Assembly (NCBI GenBank): GCA_002685115.1
Contig: NYWQ01000092.1
Span: forward strand, 1 to 5,977
Length of the DNA stretch: 5,977 bases
Source: Flavobacteriales bacterium
GTDB taxonomy: Bacteria; Bacteroidota; Bacteroidia; Flavobacteriales; UBA7430
Direction: 5' to 3'
Part shown: positions 1 to 5,342 of the stretch, one piece after another
Position numbering within the stretch: position 1 is the first letter of the stretch
How the letters are laid out: each line of letters begins with the position of its first letter
Made by a program: the position numbers and the translations under genes
The notes under the pieces: generated by a model
What the model saw: the letters and a program-made list of their open reading frames with translations, nothing else
What the model was told of the DNA's origin: nothing
Databases searched by the model: none

Positions 1-329
1 CAGCTAATTAATTGATTCCCTGAGGTATCCATTTTAAATTTTATTCCACGTTTCTGTAAATCATTATTTACATCGGGATTATGGATCATCTGGCTCAAAA
101 GAAAGATTCTATTGTTTGGGTTTTCTTCTACCGCTTTGTAAGAAATTTCAATTGCATTTTCTACGCCAAAACAAAACCCGAAATGTCGAGCAAGGTAAAA
201 GCGAACTGGCCCAAAGTCTAGTATAGTTGGTGATGAGTCCTTTTTTCTGGGGTCATTATTTTGTCTGATTTCTTTAATCTTTCCGATTATAGAGGATCGG
301 TAATAACTTGGGATGTCGAATTTTTTCAT
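1..329 (-). CDS. ispH: 4-hydroxy-3-methylbut-2-enyl diphosphate reductase (IspH/LytB), N-terminal part, runs off the left edge
   Basis: Only the first 109 codons are present; the gene continues beyond base 1. IspH is the iron-sulfur enzyme of the last step of the MEP isoprenoid pathway. It reduces HMBPP to IPP and DMAPP in the cytoplasm. Reading leftward from the ATG at 329, the protein has the first cluster-ligand motif FGFCFGVENAI with Cys53, and then the QMIHNPDV segment with the conserved substrate-binding His83. About 40 residues precede the usual E. coli start; this extension, beginning MKKFDIPSYY, is as I recall typical of the longer (about 400 residue) Bacteroidota form. The other two cluster cysteines would lie outside the window. 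The gene is divergent from rpsA. In some Clostridia IspH is fused or adjacent to S1, so the pairing is a known neighbourhood, but here the two have separate promoters. No defect is visible in the part shown. Confidence 0.94.
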   Translation of the reverse strand, partial: MKKFDIPSYYRSSIIGKIKEIRQNNDPRKKDSSPTILDFGPVRFYLARHFGFCFGVENAIEISYKAVEENPNNRIFLLSQMIHNPDVNNDLQKRGIKFKMDTSGNQLIS

Positions 330-349
330 CTCGTTATATCGGTTTGTGG

Positions 350-357
350 CAAAAGTA
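350..357 (-). promoter_or_regulatory. Candidate -7 promoter element for ispH (TACTTTTG)
   Basis: Read on the minus strand, this is an exact match to TAnnTTTG, the -7 element of the Bacteroidota housekeeping sigma factor. It ends 20 bases before the ispH ATG, which predicts a short leader of roughly 12 to 17 bases. No convincing TTG -33 element is seen 17 to 23 bases upstream; that stretch is A/T-rich. The assignment rests on the motif and its position only. Confidence 0.5.
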
Positions 358-425
358 GGAAATTTATAAAATACTATTGATTTAAATTTATCCTTGTTTG
401 ATGTTTTTTAAGGAGTTAATTTCAT

Positions 426-433
426 TATATTTG
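426..433 (+). promoter_or_regulatory. Candidate -7 promoter element for rpsA (TATATTTG)
   Basis: This is an exact TAnnTTTG match in the divergent spacer. A possible -33 element, TTTG at 397-400, lies 25 bases upstream, slightly longer than the usual 17 to 23. Transcription would start around 437-441, giving rpsA a leader of about 90 bases. That is much longer than the leaders predicted for the other promoters here, which fits a regulated leader. Confidence 0.55.
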
Positions 434-530
434 CACACATTTTCTAATGAGGGTGGCGGAACTTTTTTTAATATAAATCCTTTCGTCTAATTTTAAAGCC
501 GCCCGTAGTCGAAATACAAAACCCTTTTGC
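434..530 (+). promoter_or_regulatory. Candidate structured 5' leader of rpsA (possible S1 autoregulatory element)
   Basis: The transcribed leader contains GGGUGGC (451-457), which can pair with GCCGCCC (498-504) as seven consecutive pairs, one of them G-U, enclosing a 40-base A/U-rich loop. The overlapping segment GAGGGU (449-454) can instead pair with ACCCUU (521-526), which lies just before the start codon. The two pairings share bases and cannot form together, so a switch that hides or frees the translation start is conceivable. S1 genes are known to be autoregulated by S1 binding to the leader in E. coli, and ribosomal-protein leaders are common in bacteria. That this one is such an element is inference from pairing potential. 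The G/C-rich patches stand out in otherwise AT-rich spacer. Confidence 0.4.
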
Positions 531-2537
531 ATGTCTGAAGAGAAAGCAAAAAAAACAGAGGATGTAGTAGAAGCTACCCCTGTTGTAGAAGCAGTAAAAG
601 AAGCAGCTCCAGTTAAAGCTGTTAAAGAAAAAGCAAAAGAAGCAGCTCCAGTTAAAGCTGTTGAAGAAAAAGCAGAAGAAACAGCTCCAGTTAAAGCTGT
701 TGAAGAAAAAGTAGAAGAAGCAGCTCCAGTTAAAGCTGTTGAAGAAAAAGTAGAAGAAGCAGCTCCAGTTAAAGCTGTTGAAGCAACTCCAGCTGAAACC
801 AAAGAATTTGATTGGGATGCCTACGCCGAAGGTGGTTTAGCTCTGTACTCGAAGTCTGAGTACAAAGACTACGAAGCTATGTATGAAGCAACCCTACCTG
901 AGGAAACTCAAGCAGGTGTTATTGACGGTACAGTTTTAAACTTAACTGATCGTGAAGCAATTATCGAAATTGGTGGTAAGTCTGAAGGTGTGATTTCTTT
1001 AAACGAATTCCGTTACAATCCTGAACTTAAGGTTGGTGATAAGGTTGAAGTTTTAATTGACCAGCAAGAAGATAAAACAGGACAACTTTTATTGTCTCAC
1101 CGTAAAGCGCGTTCTATACGTTCTTGGGATAGAGTTAACTCTGCTCATGACAACGAAGAAATCGTTAATGGTTTTGTTAAATGCCGTACCAAAGGTGGTA
1201 TGATCGTAGATGTATTTGGAATTGAAGCATTCTTGCCAGGTTCTCAAATTGACGTGAAGCCAATCCGTGACTACGATGTTTATGTAGGTAAAACGATGGA
1301 ATTCAAAGTTGTTAAAATCAACCATGATTTTAAAAACGTAGTTGTATCTCACAAAGCGCTTATCGAAGCTGATATCGAGTTACAGAAGAAAGAAATTATT
1401 GGTAAACTTGAAAAAGGACAAGTTCTTGAAGGTACTGTTAAGAACATTACTTCTTACGGTGTGTTTATTGATCTTGGTGGTGTAGATGGATTGGTTCATA
1501 TTACAGACCTTTCATGGAACCGTATCAATCATCCAAACGAGATTGTAGAGTTAGATCAAAAAATAAATGTTGTAATCTTAGACTTTGATGAGGCTAAGAC
1601 TAGAATTCAATTAGGTCTTAAGCAATTGTCTGCTCATCCTTGGGATGCGCTAGATCAAGAGCTGAAGATTGGTGATAGAGTTAAAGGAAAAGTAGTTGTT
1701 ATCGCTGATTACGGTGCGTTTATTGAAATTTTACCAGGTGTAGAAGGTTTGATTCACGTTTCTGAAATGTCTTGGTCAACTCACCTAAGGTCTGCACAAG
1801 ACTTTATGAAAGTTGGAGCTGAGGTAGAAGCAGAGATTTTAACCTTAGATCGTGACGAACGTAAAATGTCTCTTGGTCTTAAGCAATTAACAACTGATCC
1901 ATGGGCTGACATTACCGAAAAATACCCTGCTAAATCTAAGCACACTGGTATTGTTCGTAATTTCACAAACTTTGGAGTGTTTATTGAACTTGAAGAAGGT
2001 GTTGACGGTTTAGTTCACATTTCTGATCTTTCTTGGACTAAGAAAGTGAAGCACCCATCAGAATTTACTTCTATTGGAGCTCAATTAGATATTGTTGTTT
2101 TAGAATTAGATACCGAAAACAGAAGATTGTCTCTAGGTCACAAGCAAGTTGAAGACAACCCTTGGGATACATACGAAACTATTTTTGCTGAAGGTTCTGA
2201 ACACGAAGGAGAGGTTTCTGAAGTTCATGACAAAGGCGCAACAGTTTTGTTTAAAACTGAAGGTGTTGAAGGGTTTGTTCCTGGAAGACATTCAGAAAAA
2301 GAAGACGGTTCTAAAATCGCTAAAGGTGAAACGGTTAAGTTTAGAGTGATTGAATTTAACAAAGGTTCAAGAAAAATCGTTTTATCTCACACAATCTTCT
2401 TCAAAGAAGCATTAGCATCTGAGAAAAAGGCAACTTCAAAAAATGTTAAGTCTATCCAATCTAAAGTTGAAAAATCTACTTTAGGTGATATTGATGCCTT
2501 AGCTGCTTTAAAAAATAAATTAGAAAAAGGAGAATAA
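531..2537 (+). CDS. rpsA: 30S ribosomal protein S1
   Basis: S1 is the large RNA-binding protein of the small ribosomal subunit; it helps load and unfold mRNA during initiation. The 668-residue product has six S1 (OB-fold) repeats: about 128-193, 208-277, 294-366, 378-455, 465-541 and 552-626. Domains 3 to 5 are the most canonical, with GxVxxxxxxGxFIxL cores, GLVHISDLSW-type strands and LGLKQL/LGHKQV ends each followed by a PW. Domains 1 and 2 are more divergent, as in E. coli S1, where they bind the ribosome. E. coli S1 has 557 residues; the extra length is mainly an N-terminal tail of about 100 residues, rich in Ala, Glu, Lys, Pro and Val and built from tandem repeats, plus a Lys-rich C-terminus. 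The ATG at 531 is used because the repeat tail is in frame with it; it has no Shine-Dalgarno sequence. The gene is apparently monocistronic, between its own promoter and a strong terminator. Confidence 0.97.
   Translation: MSEEKAKKTEDVVEATPVVEAVKEAAPVKAVKEKAKEAAPVKAVEEKAEETAPVKAVEEKVEEAAPVKAVEEKVEEAAPVKAVEATPAETKEFDWDAYAEGGLALYSKSEYKDYEAMYEATLPEETQAGVIDGTVLNLTDREAIIEIGGKSEGVISLNEFRYNPELKVGDKVEVLIDQQEDKTGQLLLSHRKARSIRSWDRVNSAHDNEEIVNGFVKCRTKGGMIVDVFGIEAFLPGSQIDVKPIRDYDVYVGKTMEFKVVKINHDFKNVVVSHKALIEADIELQKKEIIGKLEKGQVLEGTVKNITSYGVFIDLGGVDGLVHITDLSWNRINHPNEIVELDQKINVVILDFDEAKTRIQLGLKQLSAHPWDALDQELKIGDRVKGKVVVIADYGAFIEILPGVEGLIHVSEMSWSTHLRSAQDFMKVGAEVEAEILTLDRDERKMSLGLKQLTTDPWADITEKYPAKSKHTGIVRNFTNFGVFIELEEGVDGLVHISDLSWTKKVKHPSEFTSIGAQLDIVVLELDTENRRLSLGHKQVEDNPWDTYETIFAEGSEHEGEVSEVHDKGATVLFKTEGVEGFVPGRHSEKEDGSKIAKGETVKFRVIEFNKGSRKIVLSHTIFFKEALASEKKATSKNVKSIQSKVEKSTLGDIDALAALKNKLEKGE
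603..782 (+). repeat. In-frame 39-base tandem repeat in the rpsA N-terminal tail
   Basis: There are four full 39-base units starting at 603, 642, 681 and 720, and a partial fifth unit at 759-782. Each encodes 13 residues of the form AAPVKAVEEKVEE. Units 3 and 4 differ at a single base (aca versus gca in the first codon); units 1 and 2 carry more substitutions (KEKAKE, EEKAEE). Higher identity toward the 3' side suggests recent duplication. A unit length divisible by three keeps the S1 frame open whatever the copy number. The tail should be disordered or helical and highly charged; its function is unknown to me. Confidence 0.95.
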
Positions 2538-2558
2538 TTCTTTTTTGATACTTACAAC

Positions 2559-2590
2559 AAAAGCCTCCGCAAAATCGGAGGCTTTTTTTT
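2559..2590 (+). terminator. Intrinsic terminator of rpsA
   Basis: The stem pairs 2559-2569 with 2576-2586: a G/C-rich core GCCTCCG/CGGAGGC flanked by A-T pairs, eleven pairs in all, with the six-base loop CAAAAT. It is followed by an unbroken T tract at 2583-2590. It starts 21 bases after the rpsA stop codon, and it isolates rpsA from the pyrR promoter. Confidence 0.92.
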
Positions 2591-2625
2591 GCACTATACT
2601 TATGAGTAATTTAGAATAACAATAT

Positions 2626-2633
2626 TATATTTG
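2626..2633 (+). promoter_or_regulatory. Candidate -7 promoter element for pyrR, almost touching the start codon (TATATTTG)
   Basis: This is an exact TAnnTTTG match, the same octamer as in front of rpsA. It is separated from the pyrR ATG by only five bases (2634-2638). Bacteroidota promoters start a few bases after this element, so the mRNA would begin at or within a base or two of the ATG. No clear TTG -33 element lies 17 to 23 bases upstream. The rpsA terminator just upstream makes an independent promoter necessary. Confidence 0.58.
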
Positions 2634-2638
2634 TTGCT

Positions 2639-3181
2639 ATGGGTGAAAAAATACTATTCGATCATAAAGAACTAGACCTTAGTTTGAATCGCTTGTGTTG
2701 GCAATTGATTGAGAATCATTGTGGTTTTGAGAATACTGTTCTTATCGGAATGCAACCTCGTGGTTACTTTCTGGCGCAGCGAATTCAAGAACGTCTTCTC
2801 GAATTAACCTCAGTAAAAGAGATTTCTTTAGGCTCCTTAGATATTACTTTTTTTAGAGATGATTTTAGACGGCGAGATGAGCCTGTGGTTGCAAATCAAA
2901 CCGATATTAATTTTTTGGTTGAAGGTAAAAATGTCATCTTTATTGATGATGTGCTTTATACAGGAAGAAGCATTCGAGCAGGGATGGATGCTATTAATTC
3001 ATTTGGTAGACCACAGCAAATTGAATTACTTGTTTTAATTGATAGAAGGTTTAGTAGGGAGCTTCCTATAGAGCCAAACTATGTTGGGAAAACAGTTGAT
3101 GCTATTGATACAGAAAAAGTATTAGTTGAGTGGTCTAATACCAATAATAAGAACGATTTGGTTCGTTTGATAAGAGAATAA
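2639..3181 (+). CDS. pyrR: PyrR bifunctional protein: pyrimidine operon regulator / uracil phosphoribosyltransferase
   Basis: PyrR proteins have a type I phosphoribosyltransferase fold; they can make UMP from uracil and PRPP, and in Firmicutes they bind pyr mRNA to attenuate transcription. At 180 residues the product matches the usual length (181 in B. subtilis) and lines up from the first residues. The PRPP-binding loop IDDVLYTGRSIRAGMDA is at 102-118, with the acidic pair Asp103-Asp104. Other family signatures are IGMQPRGYFLAQR (about 37-49), the DITFFRDD hood segment (about 68-75), LVLIDRRFSRELPIEPNYVGK in the C-terminal half, and the NDLVRLI end. The start is forced: an in-frame TAG lies at 2612-2614 and no other ATG intervenes. 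It is the first gene of a tight cluster, two bases before pyrB. The leader appears too short for Bacillus-type attenuation, so its regulatory role here is uncertain and the enzymatic role is the safer assignment. Confidence 0.94.
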   Translation: MGEKILFDHKELDLSLNRLCWQLIENHCGFENTVLIGMQPRGYFLAQRIQERLLELTSVKEISLGSLDITFFRDDFRRRDEPVVANQTDINFLVEGKNVIFIDDVLYTGRSIRAGMDAINSFGRPQQIELLVLIDRRFSRELPIEPNYVGKTVDAIDTEKVLVEWSNTNNKNDLVRLIRE

Positions 3182-3183
3182 TT

Positions 3184-4119
3184 ATGGGAACTTTAAGCGT
3201 TGATCATTTGGTAGGTATTAAGGATTTATCTGAACAAGATATTGACTTAATTTTTCAAACAGCCGATAATTTTAAATCTGTACTAAACAGACCCATAAAA
3301 AAAGTACCTTCTTTAAGAGACATAACCATAGCCAATTTGTTTTTTGAGAATTCTACCCGAACTCGTTTGTCTTTTGAATTGGCCGAAAAACGGCTATCTG
3401 CTGATGTGGTTAACTTTTCTGCAGCCTCATCTTCAGTTAAAAAAGGCGAAACGCTCATCGATACGGTAAACAATATATTGGCAATGAAAGTTGATATGGT
3501 TGTTATGCGTCACCCAAACCCAGGAGCGGCTAAGTTTTTAGCCGAAAATGTAAATTCTCAAATTGTAAATGCCGGAGATGGTGCGCACGAGCATCCAACA
3601 CAAGCCTTATTAGATTCGTTTTCTATACGTGAAAAATTAGGCACTGTAAAAGGAAAGAAAGTTGTGATTGTTGGAGATATTTCGCATTCTCGGGTTGCGT
3701 TGTCTAATATATTTTGTTTGCAAAAGCTAGGTGCAGAGGTAATGGTTTGTGGACCAGCAACCCTTATTCCTAAATACATTAAAGATCTAAATGTTAGGGT
3801 GGAACATGATTTACGTAAGGCACTAGAATGGTGCGATGTAGCCAATATGCTCCGAATTCAATTGGAAAGAATGGATGTTAATTACTTTCCATCTCTAAGA
3901 GAATACACCATGCTCTATGGTTTAAATAAAGATCTTTTAGATTCTCTTTCAAAGAAAATTGTAGTGATGCATCCGGGTCCAATCAACAGAGGTGTAGAAA
4001 TTTCCTCAGCTGTAGCCGATGGAAAGCAAGCCATTATTTTAGATCAGGTAGAAAATGGAGTTGCAATAAGAATGGCTGTAATCTATTTATTAGCTCAAAA
4101 AAATAAAAGACAAGAATAA
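3184..4119 (+). CDS. pyrB: Aspartate carbamoyltransferase catalytic subunit
   Basis: The enzyme condenses carbamoyl phosphate with L-aspartate to give N-carbamoyl-aspartate, the first committed step of pyrimidine synthesis, in the cytoplasm. The 311-residue length is standard. The carbamoyl-phosphate motif FENSTRTR is at 54-61. Then come the 80s loop with Lys87 in SSSVKKGE, VMRHPN with His110, GDGAHEHPTQALLD at 131-144 and GDISHSRVA at 164-172. The aspartate-site motif LRIQLER is at 223-229, and MHPGPINRGVEI at 262-273. The HPGPINRG form is typical of ATCases such as that of Bacillus, which work without a PyrI regulatory chain, unlike the HPLPR form of E. coli. No pyrI is seen in this window. 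It is translated from an ATG two bases after pyrR and overlaps the next start by one base, so translational coupling is likely. Nothing is broken or missing. Confidence 0.97.
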   Translation: MGTLSVDHLVGIKDLSEQDIDLIFQTADNFKSVLNRPIKKVPSLRDITIANLFFENSTRTRLSFELAEKRLSADVVNFSAASSSVKKGETLIDTVNNILAMKVDMVVMRHPNPGAAKFLAENVNSQIVNAGDGAHEHPTQALLDSFSIREKLGTVKGKKVVIVGDISHSRVALSNIFCLQKLGAEVMVCGPATLIPKYIKDLNVRVEHDLRKALEWCDVANMLRIQLERMDVNYFPSLREYTMLYGLNKDLLDSLSKKIVVMHPGPINRGVEISSAVADGKQAIILDQVENGVAIRMAVIYLLAQKNKRQE

Positions 4120-4442
4120 TGGCTTGGGAACAAGAAAAAAAAGAGAAATACACAATTTTTAAACCAATCGTTACAAATGCTCAAGATTTTGAAAAGGACA
4201 TTTTAAGTTTAAATAAAGCAGAGAATAAAATAATTGACACTCGATCTGTTTCCCTTTCTGAAACTGCAATAGCTCATTTTTCAAAACTGTTCAATCAGCA
4301 TGCAAACGACCAACGATCTTTTATAATTGTAGTTTCATCTTTAGATGAAATGACGCGCTTTGAAGATTATTTTATTGCTGTACCGACTATTTCTGAGGCA
4401 ATTGATTATATTTACATGGAAGAACTCGAACGTAACTTATAA
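4119..4442 (+). CDS. Small STAS-like protein of the flavobacterial pyrRB-rnz neighbourhood, function unknown
   Basis: This is a 107-residue cytoplasmic protein with no signal peptide or membrane segment. The pattern is strand (IIDT, 38-41), amphipathic helix (about 46-60), strand (SFIIVVSS, 67-74), then AVPTISEAIDYIYMEELERNL at the end. This resembles an STAS fold (anti-sigma-factor antagonist type), in which a late strand VPT leads into a helix SEAIDYI. From memory, flavobacterial relatives end in a VVPTLQEAHDIIEMEEIERDL-like tail, lie between pyrB and the true ribonuclease Z gene, and are often mislabelled ribonuclease Z. No metallo-beta-lactamase motif is present, so it is not that enzyme. 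The start overlaps the pyrB stop in a TAATG junction, indicating coupling. I see no Ser in the position expected of a phosphorylated SpoIIAA-type antagonist, and assign no role. Confidence 0.75.
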   Translation: MAWEQEKKEKYTIFKPIVTNAQDFEKDILSLNKAENKIIDTRSVSLSETAIAHFSKLFNQHANDQRSFIIVVSSLDEMTRFEDYFIAVPTISEAIDYIYMEELERNL

Positions 4443-4450
4443 AAAACCCT

Positions 4451-5257
4451 ATGAAAAATCTTTACACATTCTCAATTATGTTGCTAAGTATAGTGCAATT
4501 ATCTATAGCTCAAGACGAAGCTGGATTTACACCTCCCGAAGGTTCAACCTTTAATGAAGACAGCTCTGTAGTTACACTTCCAGCTGCTCAAGTATCAAGT
4601 ATGTACAGTGAGGTTATTAGTTTTTTTGCTACGGATGTTATTGAAATTGAAGGAGTTGATTCAGAATTAACTTTTGTTTCTGCTACCATAACAGGCGTTA
4701 CCTCTACCGATGGTTTGGATTACGATTGTAATGTAGAAGGTTGTGCTTTTTTACCCAATGCACAAGGTGAAGTTACGTTAGCAGGTATACCCACTACCGA
4801 AGGGACCTATGAATTGGCTATAACTGCAGATGTTTCTGTCGCTGTAGAGTTTCTTGGATTCCCACTTACAGTTGATTTTTCACTTCCTTACAATGGTGGA
4901 GTCCCTCAGTTAGATATTTTTCTTAACGGCGACTATGAAGCCTTAAATAGTTTTATCCCAACCTTTGTATTAAACGTAGAGCCAGCAATAGGCGTTGGGC
5001 TTCAAGAAATGAATAGTTTGTCAGACGTTAGTGTATATCCTAACCCTGCTTCTTCTCAAGTTTATTTTGAGTTTACATCAACAAACAATGACTGTCAACT
5101 GGAATTATTTGACTTGCTAGGAAATAGAGTTTACGCAAATTCTTATTCACAGGAACTTATAACAATCAATACAAATAGGTTTAACAACGGTGTTTACATC
5201 TATAAACTAGCCAATTCTAACAGCAGTTCTGTTGGAAGATTAGTGTTTAACAAATAG
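4451..5257 (+). CDS. Secreted protein with T9SS type A C-terminal sorting domain, function unknown
   Basis: The 268-residue product starts with a signal peptide (MKNLYTF, then a hydrophobic stretch; likely cleavage A20/Q21). It ends with a T9SS sorting domain at about 190-268: the VSVYPNP motif at 193-199, then LELFDLLGNRVY, ITINTNRFNNGVYIYKL and a basic end. It should be exported by Sec, moved across the outer membrane by T9SS, and released or anchored at the surface after removal of this domain. The middle (about 22-185) is beta-rich, acidic and low in Lys. It has a close cysteine pair (Cys93, Cys98) and a GIPTTEGTYELAITADV stretch that looks like an Ig-like strand pair. I recognise no enzyme motif. 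It starts eight bases after the STAS-like gene, so it may be read from the pyrR promoter; no good promoter of its own is seen. A terminator follows. An adhesin or matrix role is only a guess. Confidence 0.9.
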   Translation: MKNLYTFSIMLLSIVQLSIAQDEAGFTPPEGSTFNEDSSVVTLPAAQVSSMYSEVISFFATDVIEIEGVDSELTFVSATITGVTSTDGLDYDCNVEGCAFLPNAQGEVTLAGIPTTEGTYELAITADVSVAVEFLGFPLTVDFSLPYNGGVPQLDIFLNGDYEALNSFIPTFVLNVEPAIGVGLQEMNSLSDVSVYPNPASSQVYFEFTSTNNDCQLELFDLLGNRVYANSYSQELITINTNRFNNGVYIYKLANSNSSSVGRLVFNK

Positions 5258-5277
5258 TCTCATTCCATTATAAAAAT

Positions 5278-5304
5278 AGCTGCATTGTGCAGCTTTTTTT
5301 TTTT
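5278..5304 (+). terminator. Intrinsic terminator after the pyrR-to-T9SS-protein cluster
   Basis: A perfect seven-pair stem AGCTGCA/TGCAGCT (5278-5284 with 5288-5294) has a three-base TTG loop. It is followed by a T tract running to 5304, eleven T in all counting the last stem base. Preceding A residues can extend the stem after one mismatch. It lies 20 bases after the stop codon of the T9SS protein gene. Confidence 0.88.
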
Positions 5305-5317
5305 GGAATTATTTTTG
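5285..5317 (+). promoter_or_regulatory. Candidate promoter for the exported carboxypeptidase-like gene
   Basis: The -7 element TATTTTTG at 5310-5317 is an exact TAnnTTTG match. A TTG at 5285-5287, 22 bases upstream, fits the -33 element within the allowed spacing. This is the only promoter here with both boxes in range. The -7 element ends 25 bases before the ATG at 5343. The -33 TTG is the loop of the preceding terminator, so the two signals overlap. Confidence 0.55.
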
Positions 5318-5342
5318 CAATGGACTAGCTAAAATTTATACT

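Noticed and set aside
330..530. A small gene or tRNA in the divergent spacer
   Set aside because: Apart from the two promoters, the rpsA leader and the nine-codon frame, the spacer is A/T-rich with no cloverleaf and no credible longer frame.
425..802. Open frame of 125 codons on the minus strand with repeated ALTGAASSTFSS-like units
   Set aside because: It is the reverse reading of the in-frame rpsA tandem repeat and also crosses the rpsA promoter; the repetition explains the absence of stops.
1089..1352. Minus-strand open frame within rpsA (also one at 1781-1966)
   Set aside because: Both lie wholly inside well-conserved S1 domain coding sequence and show no motif of their own.
2149..2349. 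Plus-strand 66-codon frame in another frame of rpsA domain 6
   Set aside because: It overlaps conserved S1 codons, and its product is a Lys/Leu-rich shadow without recognisable features.
2538..2638. PyrR-responsive attenuator upstream of pyrR
   Set aside because: The only hairpin there is the rpsA terminator, which lies upstream of the predicted pyrR transcription start; no antiterminator pairing was found.
3255..3845. Minus-strand open frames opposite pyrB (3255-3473 and 3558-3845)
   Set aside because: They are antisense to the catalytic motifs of pyrB, and neither product resembles a protein family.
4407..4414. TATATTTA as a promoter for the T9SS protein gene
   Set aside because: It differs from TAnnTTTG at the last base, lies in coding sequence, and has no TTG at 17 to 23 bases upstream; readthrough from the operon is simpler.
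4360..4554. 64-codon plus-strand frame bridging the STAS-like gene and the T9SS protein gene
   Set aside because: It overlaps two better-supported genes, including the signal peptide region of the second.
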